Positions 7,058-16,752 of a stretch of 64,000 nucleotides of DNA are shown here, in pieces; positions within the stretch are counted from its first letter, which is position 1; the number at the start of each line of letters is the position of its first letter. This DNA comes from Hyphomonadaceae bacterium (GTDB lineage: Bacteria; Pseudomonadota; Alphaproteobacteria; Rhizobiales; Hyphomicrobiaceae). The stretch covers positions 1-64,000 of the forward strand of contig JAIEQJ010000061.1 in assembly GCA_019747815.1 (NCBI GenBank), in the 5' to 3' direction. Position numbers and translations under genes: made by a program. A model generated the notes under the pieces. The model was not told the origin of the DNA. It worked only from the letters and a program-made list of their open reading frames with translations, and ran no database searches.

Positions 7058-8035
7058 TCATTCCATCGGCGCCACGATGCTGGCATGGCGGAAGCGGGCG
7101 GCGTCCAGCTTTTCCTTGATCATGCCGGTCTCCGCATAGATGTCGAACATCGCCTGAATGCCGGCGAAATTCGGCGCAGCGCCTGCCTCGCGCGCAAAGT
7201 CGTTGGGCTTGAGCAGGTAGGTGTCGAGCACCTCCACCGGCGCCTTGATCACCTCGTTCACCACCTTCAAGGTCTCGGCGCGATCGGCCAGCGCCTTCTT
7301 CATGCCGGCGGTGAGGTCGCGCACGTAGCGCTTCACAAGCTCGGGGTTCTTGTCGACGAACTCCTTCCGGCACACCTCTAGAATGTGCACGATGTTGGGC
7401 TGCTGGTCGGCCAGCGCGAACAGCTTGCGCAACCCGCCCTTGGCCTCGCTGCGCGCCGCAAACGGCTGGTTGAGCACGCCCACGTCCACCCGGCCCGTGC
7501 GAATAGCGTCCTCCGAGCCTGGGAAGCCGGTCTCGACCAGGCGGATATCCTTCTCCGGATCGACGCCGTTCTTCCTGAGCAGCAGGAACATGGGGCCGAG
7601 AATGCCGGAGCCAAATACATTGGTGCCGACGCTCTTGCCCTTCATGTCGGCGATGGTCTTGATGGGGCTGTCATCCTTCACCGCCCAGTAGACGGAGAAG
7701 CTGCCCGGCCGCTCGCCCACGTGCTGGGCGATGATATAGGCCTGCAGGCCGCCTTGGATCGCGCCGTTGGCCAGCGACAGCGGGGCCTGGGTGGAGCAAT
7801 CGAGCGAGCCCGCCACCATCGCCTGCACCATGGGCGCGGTGCCCTGAAACTGCACCCACTCGATCCTGTAGCTCTTGCCCAGTGTCGTGAACTGCTCTGC
7901 TCGGCGCATGAGCCAGTACTTGGCTTCCTCCGCTGGGATCGTCCACCCGACGCGGATGACCTCCTGTGCTGCCGCCGCCGCCGACAAGAACGCAGAGCCG
8001 GCAACAGCGAGCGCCAGCATCACCTTCCTGGACAT
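7058..8035 (-). CDS. periplasmic substrate-binding protein, NMT1/TauA-like
   Basis: A 325-residue solute-binding protein with a Sec signal peptide (KVMLALAVAGSAFLSAAAAAQ, cleavage near residue 23). The mature start EVIRVGWTIPAEEAKYWLM is typical of TauA/SsuA/NMT1-like proteins, and KTIADMKGKSVGTNVFGSG is the characteristic ligand-site segment of the family. The start at 8035 is chosen because it opens the signal peptide and has a G-rich ribosome site. It is the first gene of the operon, divergent from an amidase-signature gene 258 bases away. The ligand is unknown; the neighbouring amidase suggests an amide or ureido compound, as inference only. Confidence 0.88.
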   Translation of the reverse strand: MSRKVMLALAVAGSAFLSAAAAAQEVIRVGWTIPAEEAKYWLMRRAEQFTTLGKSYRIEWVQFQGTAPMVQAMVAGSLDCSTQAPLSLANGAIQGGLQAYIIAQHVGERPGSFSVYWAVKDDSPIKTIADMKGKSVGTNVFGSGILGPMFLLLRKNGVDPEKDIRLVETGFPGSEDAIRTGRVDVGVLNQPFAARSEAKGGLRKLFALADQQPNIVHILEVCRKEFVDKNPELVKRYVRDLTAGMKKALADRAETLKVVNEVIKAPVEVLDTYLLKPNDFAREAGAAPNFAGIQAMFDIYAETGMIKEKLDAARFRHASIVAPME

Positions 8036-8293
8036 GAAAGCCACCCCCGTTTGTTTCCTCTCCCGATGCGGGCATTGCCGCATCCACGCCGACTTTAGCA
8101 AAGTTCCCGATCACCGTCCCATCCGTGGGCGCCGGTCGCTGGTCCAGGCGACCGCAAGACTGCGGCAAACTTGCGCCACCCGGAAACGCCGGGCAAACCT
8201 TGGCACCGCCCCGCCGCACGTGCGGTAGTGCTGGCGCAAAGCTCCATCCTTCGGCAAGCTCACGATGGGACCGATCCGGGGAGGACCATAGAG

Positions 8294-9727
8294 ATGACGG
8301 AGCCATGCGATCTCTCGGCCATTGAAGCGCGGCGCCTGATCGGCACGCGCGCGCTCTCGCCGGTGGAGCTCCTGGAGAGCTGCCTTGCCCGCATCGCCAG
8401 GACCAACCCGGCCGTGAACGCCATTGTCGCCATGGACGCCGATGCGGCGCGCCGGCGGGCCAAGGAGATCGAGCAGGCGGTTCTGCGCGGCGAGGATCAG
8501 GGCCTGCTGGCCGGGCTGCCCATCGGCGTCAAGGACCTGCAGGCAACGGCAAACCTCAGAACGACATGGGGCTCGCTGCTATTCAAGGACCATGTGCCAT
8601 CCGCCGACGAATCAAGCGTGGCCGGCGTGCGCCAAGCCGGCGGTGTGATCCTGGCCAAGACCAACACGCCCGAATTCGGCGCCGGCGCCAACACGACCAA
8701 CCGGGTCTACGGGCCCACCAGCAATCCCTTCGATCCGGCGAAGACCTGCGCCGGCTCCTCCGGCGGGTCAGCCGCCGCGCTGGCGCTCGGCCAGGTGCCG
8801 CTGGCGACCGGCTCCGACTACGGCGGCAGCCTGCGCACGCCGGCCGCGTTCTGTGGCGTGGCCGGCTTCCGCACCTCGCCCGGCCTCGTCCCCGCCGTCG
8901 ACCGGGCGGCGGGACTGAGCCCCTTCGGCGTCACCGGCCCGATGGGCCGCACGATTGCGGACGCGCATCTATTGCTGTGCGCCCAGCTCGGCGAGGACAA
9001 GCGCGACCCGTTCTCATCGAGCGATTGGGCGCGCATCCAGCCCGCCCTGGCCGGCATCGATCTCGGCCGGGTGCGCGCCGCTGTCTCGCCCGATCTCGGC
9101 TGCGCGCCGATCGACCGCCACATCGTCGAAATCTTCAGGGCGCGCGTTGCCGCCTTCCGCCCAGCCTTCAAGGAGGTGCAGGAGCGGACGCCGGACTTCG
9201 CGGGCGTGCACGAGGTGTTCGAGGTGCTGCGCGGGGTGCACTTCGTCGCCGCACATCGCGAGCGGCTGGAGAAGTCCCGCGACCTGCTCGACCGCAATGT
9301 CATCGACAACACCGAGCGCGGCCTCGCCCATAGCCTGGGCGACGTCGCCCGCGCGCATGTGGAGCAGACCAGGCTGATGCGGCGCTTCCTTGCCTTCTTC
9401 AAGGAGGTGGACGTGCTGATCTGCCCCGCCGCCTCGGTCTCGCCCTTCCCGCATGCCCAGCTCTTTGTCGAGGCGATCAACGGCGAGAGGATGCCGACCT
9501 ACATGCGCTGGCTCGCCATCACCTACGCGCCGACCATGGCGCTGGCCTGTGCCGCCGCCATACCCTGCGGCGTCGACCATCTGGGCCTGCCGTTCGGCAT
9601 CCAGGTGATCGGCCCCAACGGCAGCGACGCCCGCGTGCTGGAAATCGCCCACGCGCTGGAGCAGGCGCTGGCACAGAAAAAGGAAACGGCGCGGCCTGTC
9701 CCCCCTCTGGAAAAGCTCACCGTTTAG
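8294..9727 (+). CDS. amidase-signature family hydrolase
   Basis: A 477-residue amidase-signature enzyme. The Ser-cisSer-Lys triad is recognisable: Lys in GLPIGVKDL (about residue 80), and the Gly/Ser-rich CAGSSGGSAAALALG followed by GSDYGGSLRTPAAFCG, which carry the cis-Ser and nucleophilic Ser. Such enzymes hydrolyse or transfer amides (amidases, allophanate or biuret-type hydrolases, indoleacetamide hydrolase). The lack of gatB/gatC nearby and a long divergent C-terminal half argue against GatA. The ATG at 8294 follows GGGAGGACC; a longer frame upstream covers the promoter region. It is divergent from the ABC importer, so uptake and hydrolysis of one amide compound is a reasonable idea but not shown. 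Confidence 0.85.
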   Translation: MTEPCDLSAIEARRLIGTRALSPVELLESCLARIARTNPAVNAIVAMDADAARRRAKEIEQAVLRGEDQGLLAGLPIGVKDLQATANLRTTWGSLLFKDHVPSADESSVAGVRQAGGVILAKTNTPEFGAGANTTNRVYGPTSNPFDPAKTCAGSSGGSAAALALGQVPLATGSDYGGSLRTPAAFCGVAGFRTSPGLVPAVDRAAGLSPFGVTGPMGRTIADAHLLLCAQLGEDKRDPFSSSDWARIQPALAGIDLGRVRAAVSPDLGCAPIDRHIVEIFRARVAAFRPAFKEVQERTPDFAGVHEVFEVLRGVHFVAAHRERLEKSRDLLDRNVIDNTERGLAHSLGDVARAHVEQTRLMRRFLAFFKEVDVLICPAASVSPFPHAQLFVEAINGERMPTYMRWLAITYAPTMALACAAAIPCGVDHLGLPFGIQVIGPNGSDARVLEIAHALEQALAQKKETARPVPPLEKLTV

Positions 9728-9793
9728 CCCTTCTCCCCTTGGGGAGTAGGTGCCCGCCGTGTCGAAGACGCGCCTCCGGCACGAAGGGCGGAC

Positions 9794-9827
9794 GAGGGGG
9801 GCTTCATTACCGCAGAAGCCGCCCCTC
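9794..9827. repeat. strong hairpin after the amidase gene
   Basis: GAGGGGGGCTTC (9794-9805) pairs with GAAGCCGCCCCTC (9815-9827), one bulge, 9-base loop. It follows a TTCTCCCCTTGGGGAG palindrome just after the amidase stop. There is no T-tract; it may act as a terminator or be part of a palindromic repeat element. The rest of the 221-base gap between the convergent amidase and rimO genes (9728-9948) holds no gene. Confidence 0.5.
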
Positions 9828-9916
9828 ACCAGTTCGGCCGGATGACCTATGGCCGCCCTTGAGAGCATCCTCAAAAACGATTGTGGAGCCTGCGGCCGTA
9901 AGTCATAGCCTCACGT

Positions 9917-9938
9917 CCCCTCCCCCTGGGGAGAGGGG
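9917..9938. repeat. palindromic repeat, CTCCCC/GGGGAGAGG core
   Basis: CCCCTCCCC faces GGGGAGAGGGG across a 2-3 base centre, just after the rimO stop (on the reverse strand). It shares its core with the repeats at 6988, 12094 and 56650. Confidence 0.5.
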
Positions 9939-9948
9939 TCCCTGATCG

Positions 9949-11340
9949 TCAGGTAGAGACCACCTCACCCCACACGTCATACTCGTCCGCGTTCGTCACG
10001 CGCGCCTGCACGATGTCGCCGGGCTTCACATCGATCGCGCCGTTGAGGAACACCGAGCCGTCGATCTCCGGCGCATCCCATTTGGAGCGGCCGATGGCGC
10101 CCTCCGCGTCCACCTCGTCGATGATGACGTCGATGGTCTGGCCGACCCGCGCCGCCGTCACTTCAGCGCTCACCTCGCGCTGCGCGGCCATGAAGCGGTG
10201 CCAGCGCTCGTCCTTCACCTCGTCGGGCACAGCCTCGGCAATGGCATTGGCCGCAGCGCCCTCCACCGGCTCGTACTTGAAGCAGCCTACGCGTGCGAGC
10301 TTGGCCTCCGTGAGCCAGTCGAGCAGCAGTTGAAAGTCCGCCTCCGTCTCGCCAGGAAAGCCGACGATAAAGGTCGAGCGGATGGCGAGATCGGGACAGA
10401 CCGCGCGCCAGCGCTGCAGCCGCTCCAGCGTCTGCTCCTGGTGCGCGGGCCGGCGCATGGCTTTCAACACGCGCGGCGCGGCGTGCTGGAAGGGGATGTC
10501 GAGGTAGGGCAGGATCTTACCCTCCGCCATCAGCGGCAGCACGGCGTCCACATGCGGGTAGGGATAGACATAGTGCAGCCGCACCCAGGCGCCGAGCGAG
10601 CCCAGCGCCTCACACAGCTCCAGGAATCGCGCCTTGAGCTTGCGCCCCTTGTACGGGCTCTCGGCATACTTGATGTCGAGGCCGTAGGCCGACGTGTCCT
10701 GGCTGATGACCAAGAGCTCCTTGACGCCGGCCTGCACCAGCCGCTCGGCCTCCGCCATCACGTGATTGGCCGGGCGGCTGACGAGCTTGCCGCGCAGGTT
10801 GGGGATGATGCAGAACGAGCAGCGGTTGTTGCAGCCCTCGGAGATCTTCAAATAGGCATAGTGTCGGGGCGTGAGATGCAAGCCCTCCGGCGGCACCAGA
10901 TCGAGGAAGGGATCGTGCAGCGGCGGCACGGCGTCGTGCACGGCGGCCACCACCTGCTCGTACTGGTGGGGCCCGGTCACCGCCAGCACGCCCGGATGCT
11001 CGGCCAGGATGCGATCCTTCTCCACGCCCAAGCAGCCGGTGACGACCACGCGACCGTTCTTGGCCATGGCCTCGCCGATGGCCTCCAGGCTCTCCTTCTT
11101 GGCCGAATCGAGAAACCCGCAGGTGTTCACCAGCACCACGTCGGCACCGGCATAGTCGGCCGACAGCTCGTAGCCCTCCGAGCGCAGCTTGGTGATGATG
11201 CGCTCCGAATCCACCAGCGCCTTGGGGCAGCCGAGCGACACCAGGCCCACGCGCGGCGCGGCCTTGGCGGCGGCGCGGCGGGCTTTGGGTGAGGGTTTGG
11301 CGGCGGCCTTGCGGCCGGATCGTGCTGAAGGGGTCGGCAT
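9949..11340 (-). CDS. rimO: ribosomal protein uS12 methylthiotransferase
   Basis: A 463-residue radical-SAM methylthiotransferase that methylthiolates an aspartate of ribosomal protein S12. The N-terminal UPF0004 domain has its three cluster cysteines in [22 protein letters not shown] and VTGCLG; the radical-SAM domain has CNNRCSFC with [12 protein letters not shown], and a C-terminal TRAM domain (about residues 395-460) follows. The residues after the radical-SAM cysteines and the absence of GCQMN distinguish it from MiaB, which is separately present at 23228. The ATG at 11340 gives a short Lys/Ala-rich lead before the conserved core; the frame is open a little further but without a better start. 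Confidence 0.95.
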   Translation of the reverse strand: MPTPSARSGRKAAAKPSPKARRAAAKAAPRVGLVSLGCPKALVDSERIITKLRSEGYELSADYAGADVVLVNTCGFLDSAKKESLEAIGEAMAKNGRVVVTGCLGVEKDRILAEHPGVLAVTGPHQYEQVVAAVHDAVPPLHDPFLDLVPPEGLHLTPRHYAYLKISEGCNNRCSFCIIPNLRGKLVSRPANHVMAEAERLVQAGVKELLVISQDTSAYGLDIKYAESPYKGRKLKARFLELCEALGSLGAWVRLHYVYPYPHVDAVLPLMAEGKILPYLDIPFQHAAPRVLKAMRRPAHQEQTLERLQRWRAVCPDLAIRSTFIVGFPGETEADFQLLLDWLTEAKLARVGCFKYEPVEGAAANAIAEAVPDEVKDERWHRFMAAQREVSAEVTAARVGQTIDVIIDEVDAEGAIGRSKWDAPEIDGSVFLNGAIDVKPGDIVQARVTNADEYDVWGEVVST

Positions 11341-11549
11341 GGCGCGCCTTGTAGCGCCACCCGCTGCGATAGACAAATCATGCGATTGCCCCTTGTGGCG
11401 TGGGCCCTTGCGACGTGGCTCGGTCCCGCTCAGCAGGGATGACCGCCCTGCCTTGGCGGATTTTGCCCCGCCACCGACACTCCATGGCCACGAAGGGATG
11501 GTCGTGTAAGCCCGTGATTCGAAACCATTCCCCTTAGGGAGGAGCCTGC

Positions 11550-12020
11550 ATGCTGAGACGCTTCATGATCCTTGCCGGTGCCGCGCTGGTCGCGCTTGCC
11601 ACGGTGGCGAGCGCTGAGGCTCAGACCCGCGTGGAAGTGGGCGTGCTCACCTGCAGCGCCCGCGGCTCGACCGGCTTCATCGTCGGCTCGTCCCGGACGC
11701 TGCACTGCCGCTTCAACCGGCGCGGCGGCGATGAGTACTATCGCGGCACAATCGACAAGTTCGGCATCGACATCGGCAGCACCCGGCAGGCCACGATCGC
11801 CTGGGCCGTCCTGGCCCCGACGGCGAACCTGCCGCCGCGCTCGCTGGTAGGCACCTACGCGGGCATCAGTGCCGAGGCCACGGTGGGGTTGGGCGTGGGC
11901 GCCAACGCGCTGATCGGTGGCTCGCGGCGCTCCATCGTGCTGCAGCCCCTGAGCGTGCAGGCGCAACGGGGCCTCAACATCGCCGCCGGCGTCTCCCGGT
12001 TCAGGCTGGGGGCAAACTGA
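11550..12020 (+). CDS. DUF992 exported protein
   Basis: A 156-residue protein with a Sec signal peptide ([20 protein letters not shown], then AEAQ, cleavage near residue 25). The mature part matches the DUF992 pattern: [21 protein letters not shown], then LHCRFNR, a DxG segment and [25 protein letters not shown]992 proteins are widespread secreted proteins of Hyphomicrobiales, with two conserved cysteines, and have no known function. AGGGAGGAG lies directly upstream of the ATG. It stands alone, between rimO (divergent) and the YugP-type metallopeptidase (convergent). Confidence 0.88.
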   Translation: MLRRFMILAGAALVALATVASAEAQTRVEVGVLTCSARGSTGFIVGSSRTLHCRFNRRGGDEYYRGTIDKFGIDIGSTRQATIAWAVLAPTANLPPRSLVGTYAGISAEATVGLGVGANALIGGSRRSIVLQPLSVQAQRGLNIAAGVSRFRLGAN

Positions 12021-12093
12021 GCGTGTCCACACGACCCGCGTGCGCCGTGGCGTTGCTTCTTTAAAGGGGCGCATCCGAGCGCCCCCACATGTC

Positions 12094-12127
12094 CCTCTCC
12101 CCTCGCCCGCAGGGCAATGGGGAGAGG
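12094..12127. repeat. palindromic repeat between convergent genes
   Basis: CCTCTCCCC (12094-12102) pairs perfectly with GGGGAGAGG (12119-12127), and the centre contains GCCC-GCA-GGGC, giving a cruciform-like two-part hairpin. It lies between the ends of the DUF992 gene and the metallopeptidase gene and belongs to the same family as the repeats at 6988, 9917 and 56650. Confidence 0.65.
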
Positions 12128-12133
12128 CAGACC

Positions 12134-12811
12134 CTAGAGCCTGAGCACGCGAATCCAGCGCGCCACGTCGAGCAGGCTCATGGCGGCGGCAGCGACGTAG
12201 GTGTAGGCCGCGGCCTTCAGGATCTGCCGCGCAGCCGGCATGTCCACATCCTTGATATAGCCGCCCGCCTTGAGCACCGGCAGCGCGCGGCGGAAACTGG
12301 CGTCGAATTCCACCGGCAGCGTCACGGCATGCATCAGCATGGACACCGCCAGAATCAGCATGCCGACGAACACCTCGATGATGAGAAGATGCGGCGTCCT
12401 GGCCAGCGCCATGACGATGGGTGCCGCCAGCATCACAATGGCCCCCACCTTCTCCATCCTGATCGCCTGTTTCGCCAACCGCGTCCGCGCCTGCAGGGGC
12501 TGGTAGCCCGTGGCATCCTGCATCGCATGCCCCGCCTCGTGCGCGGCAATGACGATGGCGGCCAGCGAGCGTCCGTTCATGTGCTGCGGCATGAGCCGGA
12601 TGACCTTCGCCTCCGGATCGTAGTGATCGCCGAGCTTGGTCTCCTCCACTTCGACGTGGTTGAGCTTCATGCCGTCAAGCAGGTGGCGCGCAAACTGGCC
12701 CCCGGTGCCGGGAATGTCGCTGCGCTCGTCCGAATGCCGGGCGATGACGCGGCGCACCCACATCTGCGGCAGCACGGCAAGGCCGAGGACTGCAGCCAGT
12801 ATCAGCAGCAT
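12134..12811 (-). CDS. membrane zinc metallopeptidase, YugP type
   Basis: A membrane-anchored putative neutral zinc metallopeptidase (YugP/PF04298 family), 225 residues from the chosen start. An N-terminal membrane segment (LLILAAVLGLAVLPQMWV) precedes the conserved PGTGGQFARHLLD segment, and the zinc motif HEAGH is in VIAAHEAGHAMQDATGY. Two or three further hydrophobic segments follow. The start at 12811 fits family length; the frame is open to 12946, but that extension is low-complexity and unlike homologues. Substrate unknown. It is divergent from glnD with 300 bases between; I see no gene in that gap. Confidence 0.85.
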   Translation of the reverse strand: MLLILAAVLGLAVLPQMWVRRVIARHSDERSDIPGTGGQFARHLLDGMKLNHVEVEETKLGDHYDPEAKVIRLMPQHMNGRSLAAIVIAAHEAGHAMQDATGYQPLQARTRLAKQAIRMEKVGAIVMLAAPIVMALARTPHLLIIEVFVGMLILAVSMLMHAVTLPVEFDASFRRALPVLKAGGYIKDVDMPAARQILKAAAYTYVAAAAMSLLDVARWIRVLRL

Positions 12812-13111
12812 GGCAACCAAGAGGGCGCTCCAGAACAGAGTCTTGCCGGCCCCAGATGTAGAGCTGGAGCGTGGCGAAGGGAAGAGAGGCGGGTTGCAGG
12901 AGCAGGCTGCTGTCCCCTGCTGCGGAGGAAGCCGGAGGTAGGGCATGCGAGGAGCGTATGTTCATGGACCTGTCCTCCGGCGCCGGCAGCCGCGTCATGC
13001 CCCGGCGGGGCCGGGGCTTGCCTGTTCAGTTGGCTTCCGCAAGAAGTCGGCTTAGAACGGCGCCCATTGGCCGCTTTCAAAGCAACCGGCGCCACACTGC
13101 TGCTGGACACG

Positions 13112-15874
13112 ATGGACCGAAGCGTCACCACCAAGGCTCCCTACTTCGACGCGCACGAGATTGGCGCCGAGTTGGCCGCCCTGGTCGCCGCGCATGCCAG
13201 CGCCGCAGACGCCCGGCCGGCGATCCTGGAGCGCCTGAAGGCGCTGCTCAAATCGGCACGCGCCGAAGCCGACCTGCAGCTGCAGGCGGACGGCAACGGG
13301 CGGCGGTGCGCCGAGGGTCTATCGGTCTTCCAGGATGAGTTGATCCGGCTCGTCTACGACCACACGGTCACCCACGTCTACCGGGCCACCAACCCCTCCA
13401 ATGCCGAGCACATGGCGGTGGTGGCGACGGGAGGATACGGGCGCCGGCTGCTGGCGCCGTTCTCGGATGTCGATTTGCTGTTCCTGCTGCCCTACAAGCA
13501 GACGCCCTGGGGCGAGAGCGTGGTGGAGTACGTGCTCTATCTGCTCTGGGATCTCGGCCTGAAGGTGGGCCACGCCACGCGCAATATCGATCAGTCGCTG
13601 AAGCTGGCCCGCGCCGACATGACCATTCGCACGGCGCTGCTCGATTCGCGCCTGATCCTCGGCGACGAACCCCTGTTCCTCGACCTGATGCGGCGCTCCC
13701 AGCGCGAGGTGGTGCAGGGCACGGCCAAGCAGTTCGTTGAGGCCAAGATGGCGGAGCGCGATGAACGCCATCGACGCGCGGGCGCGTCGCGCTATCGGGT
13801 CGAGCCTAACATCAAGGATGGGAAGGGGGGGCTGCGCGACCTCCATACGCTGCACTGGCTCGCCAAATACATGTACGGCCAAGGCCTGGGCGAAGGCACC
13901 GTCGAAGCCACCATCTTCACGGCTGACGAGCAGGCGACCTTCCGCCGCTGCGAGACGTTTCTGTGGAGCGTGCGCTGCCACCTGCATTTCCTGACCGGCC
14001 GAGCCGAAGAACGGCTGACGTTCGAGGTGCAGCAGGCCATGGCGGAGCGCCTCGGCTATGTGGACCGCGGCGGCCTCAGATCCGTCGAGCGTTTCATGAA
14101 GCACTACTTCCTGGTCGCCAAGGACGTGGGCGATCTCACCACCATCCTGTGCTCCGCACTCGAGATGGAGCAGGTCAAGACGTCCCCAGGGTTTGGCCGA
14201 CTGCTCAATCCGTTGAGCTGGCGCACGCGCCGCCATATCCGCACGACCAGCGATTTCCGCATCGACAACGGCCGCCTCAACGTCGCCGACGCCGACGTTT
14301 TCAGGCGCGACCCCGTCAACCTCATCCGCTTCTTTGCCCGGGCCGAGGAGACGGATGCCTTCTTCCATCCCAACGCGGTGCGGCTGTTGCGCCGATCCTT
14401 GCGCCTCATCGACGACAAGCTGCGCAACGACCCGGAAGCCAATCGCATCTTCCTGGAGATGCTCTGCTCGACCAAGAATCCGGAGCCGACGCTCAGGCGC
14501 ATGAACGAAGCCGGCGTGCTCGGCCGCTTCATACCCGACTTCGGCCGCGTCATCTCCATGATGCAGTTCAACATGTACCATCACTACACGGTGGACGAGC
14601 ATCTGATCCGGACCATCGGCGTCCTCTCCGACATCGAACGCGGCGAGGCGGCCGATTCGCATCCGCTCTCGACCAGGATCATCAACACCGTGCAGCATCG
14701 GCGCGCGCTGTACGTGGCAGCGTTCCTGCACGACATCGCCAAGGGACGCGACGAGGACCACTCCATCGTCGGAGGGAGGATTGCGCGCACTCTGGGTCCA
14801 CGTTTGGGGCTGACGCCCGCCGAGGTCGAAACAGCGGCTTGGCTGGTCGAGCAGCACCTCACCATGAGCCAGATCGCCTTCAGCCGTGACATCGGCGATC
14901 CCAAGACGGTCCGCGACTTCGCCAATATCGTGCAGAGCCCGGAGCGACTGAAGCTGCTGCTGGTGCTCACCGTCGCCGACATCCGCGCCGTGGGGCCGGG
15001 CATCTGGAACGGCTGGAAGGGCCAGCTCCTGCGCGCCCTCTACTATGAGGCCGAGCCGCTGGTGGCCGGCGGGCACACGCAGCTCGGCGCACGCGAGCGC
15101 GCCGCGGCGGCGGAGGAGGCGTTTCGCGCAGCACTCGCCGATTGGCCCGAGGCGGACGTGGAGCGCTTCATCGGCCGGCACTATCCCGACTACTGGCTGC
15201 GCACCGACACGCGCAAGGCGGTGGAGCACGCAACGATGATGCGCGCGGCCGAGCGCGGCGGCTCCAAGCTCGCCAGCCACTCGACAACGGATACCTTCAC
15301 GGCGATCACCGAGCTGTCGCTGCTGGCACCGAACCACCCCCGCCTGCTGGCCCTGTTCGCCGGGGCGTGCGCTGCCGCCGGTGCCAACATCTCGGGCGCG
15401 CACATCTCGACGACGCGTGACGGCTTCGCGCTCGACACCTTCCTGCTCGCGCGCGAGTTCGAACAGGACGAGGATGAGCTGCGGCGCGCCAAGCGCATTG
15501 CCGAGACCATCGAGAAGCTGCTCAAGGGCGAGAGCAAGCTGAGCGCGCTGATGGCCATGCGGCAAGGCCGGCGCAGCAGCCGCATCGGTGCATTTACCGT
15601 TGCACCCGAGGTGCTGGTCGACAACACGCTGTCCAACCAGTTCACGGTCATCGAGATCGCCGGGCTCGACCGGCCGGGCCTGCTCTTCGAGCTCACGAAC
15701 ACGCTCTCCGATCTCAACCTCGACATCACCAGCGCGCACATCACCACCTTCGGCGAGAAGGTCGTGGACGTGTTCTACGTGACCGACCTCACCAACAAGC
15801 AGATCACCAGTCCGCAGCGGCAAAAGGCCATCAAGGCCCGCCTCATGGATGTTCTGGCCGCGCCCGGCCCTTAG
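13112..15874 (+). CDS. glnD: bifunctional PII uridylyltransferase / uridylyl-removing enzyme
   Basis: A 920-residue GlnD, the glutamine sensor that uridylylates PII proteins under nitrogen limitation and removes UMP under nitrogen excess. The nucleotidyltransferase motif GGYGRRLLAPFSDVDLLFLL starts at about residue 107, the HD domain motif FLHDIAKGRDEDHS at about 538, and two C-terminal ACT domains (about 733-800 and 846-910) bind glutamine. All parts are present and length is typical for alphaproteobacteria. The frame stays open for 341 codons upstream, but that part lies opposite the metallopeptidase and has no GlnD character, so the ATG at 13112 is used. It begins the large + strand housekeeping cluster and is followed by a DUF3750 gene and murJ. 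Confidence 0.96.
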   Translation: MDRSVTTKAPYFDAHEIGAELAALVAAHASAADARPAILERLKALLKSARAEADLQLQADGNGRRCAEGLSVFQDELIRLVYDHTVTHVYRATNPSNAEHMAVVATGGYGRRLLAPFSDVDLLFLLPYKQTPWGESVVEYVLYLLWDLGLKVGHATRNIDQSLKLARADMTIRTALLDSRLILGDEPLFLDLMRRSQREVVQGTAKQFVEAKMAERDERHRRAGASRYRVEPNIKDGKGGLRDLHTLHWLAKYMYGQGLGEGTVEATIFTADEQATFRRCETFLWSVRCHLHFLTGRAEERLTFEVQQAMAERLGYVDRGGLRSVERFMKHYFLVAKDVGDLTTILCSALEMEQVKTSPGFGRLLNPLSWRTRRHIRTTSDFRIDNGRLNVADADVFRRDPVNLIRFFARAEETDAFFHPNAVRLLRRSLRLIDDKLRNDPEANRIFLEMLCSTKNPEPTLRRMNEAGVLGRFIPDFGRVISMMQFNMYHHYTVDEHLIRTIGVLSDIERGEAADSHPLSTRIINTVQHRRALYVAAFLHDIAKGRDEDHSIVGGRIARTLGPRLGLTPAEVETAAWLVEQHLTMSQIAFSRDIGDPKTVRDFANIVQSPERLKLLLVLTVADIRAVGPGIWNGWKGQLLRALYYEAEPLVAGGHTQLGARERAAAAEEAFRAALADWPEADVERFIGRHYPDYWLRTDTRKAVEHATMMRAAERGGSKLASHSTTDTFTAITELSLLAPNHPRLLALFAGACAAAGANISGAHISTTRDGFALDTFLLAREFEQDEDELRRAKRIAETIEKLLKGESKLSALMAMRQGRRSSRIGAFTVAPEVLVDNTLSNQFTVIEIAGLDRPGLLFELTNTLSDLNLDITSAHITTFGEKVVDVFYVTDLTNKQITSPQRQKAIKARLMDVLAAPGP

Positions 15875-15945
15875 AGGCTCCACACGGCGAGGGCGGCGCG
15901 GTGGCCTTGAAGGCGGCGCAATCGTTGCCCACGTTTGCGCACGCC

Positions 15946-16692
15946 ATGCCCATTCTCAGGATTTCTCTCCTTACTTTTGCCGCTGCCTTCCTCGCCCCCC
16001 TGGCGGCCCATGCCGCGTGGTGGCTGTCCTATGACGATGCCGTGGCCTGGCACCGGGCCGACTGGTCGAGCGCCGGCATTCTCCCGCCAGCGCGGGCCAA
16101 GCCGGACGCGGCCGTCTACGTGTTTGCGGCGCGCACCGGGCGCTGGAAGGGCATCTTCGCGCACCATAGCTGGATCATCGTCAAGGAGCGCGACGCGACG
16201 CGCTACACGCGCTTCGACAAGGTTGCGTGGGGCCGGCCGGTGAAGATCAACAACTGGGCGCCCGATGCCCGCTGGTATGGCCACACGCCCATGCTGGTCG
16301 CCGCCATCGAGGGGCCGCAAGCCGAGCCGCTTGTTGTGAAGATCAAGGCGGCGGTGGCGCGCTATCCCCTCAGCGAGCCGGGCGACTATTCCGTGTGGCC
16401 GGGCCCCAACTCCAACAGCTTCATCGCCTACGTGCTGGCCGCCATTCCTGAAGCCGGCGTGGTCCTGCCGCCCACCGCCATCGGCAAGGACTGGCGCGTC
16501 GATTCGCAGTTTGCCGGCCTGGCTCCTAGCCGAACCGGTGTCCAGCTCTCGCTCGGCGGTTTCTTCGGCATCACGTTCGCCTGGGTCGAAGGCCTGGAGA
16601 TCAATGTGCTGGGTCTCGTCGCAGGCCTCGATATCCGCCGTCCGGCCCTCAAGCTGCCGGGCTTCGGCCGGATCGGCCTGCCATCGGCGTAA
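15946..16692 (+). CDS. DUF3750 exported protein
   Basis: A 248-residue protein with a signal peptide (ILRISLLTFAAAFLAPLAA, then HAAWW). The mature part carries the DUF3750 pattern: VYVFAARTGRWKGIFAHHSW, then RYTRFDKVAWG, a WAPDARWYG segment and WPGPNSNSFIAYV. The last of these resembles NlpC/P60-like peptidase folds (His and Asn/Ser-rich sites), but no catalytic triad can be assigned with confidence. The ATG at 15946 opens the signal sequence; a GTG at 15901 is an alternative and would add 15 residues. It sits between glnD and murJ, 71 and 60 bases away, so probably co-transcribed. Function unknown. Confidence 0.82.
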   Translation: MPILRISLLTFAAAFLAPLAAHAAWWLSYDDAVAWHRADWSSAGILPPARAKPDAAVYVFAARTGRWKGIFAHHSWIIVKERDATRYTRFDKVAWGRPVKINNWAPDARWYGHTPMLVAAIEGPQAEPLVVKIKAAVARYPLSEPGDYSVWPGPNSNSFIAYVLAAIPEAGVVLPPTAIGKDWRVDSQFAGLAPSRTGVQLSLGGFFGITFAWVEGLEINVLGLVAGLDIRRPALKLPGFGRIGLPSA

Positions 16693-16752
16693 GGCGGTAG
16701 CCGCGCATGCGCCTTGCTCTGGCCCATGCGGTCCGCTAAGGCCTCAGCCGCC

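Noticed and set aside
12812-12946. A 45-residue extension of the metallopeptidase
   Set aside because: Low-complexity and unlike the family N-terminus, which begins at the first membrane segment.
12089-13111. A possible 341-residue N-terminal extension of GlnD
   Set aside because: It lies opposite the YugP-type metallopeptidase and is not like GlnD; normal family length is reached from the ATG at 13112.
13319-15883. An 854-codon open frame on the strand opposite glnD
   Set aside because: It mirrors the codon structure of glnD in GC-rich DNA, has no recognisable domain, and glnD is certain on the other strand.
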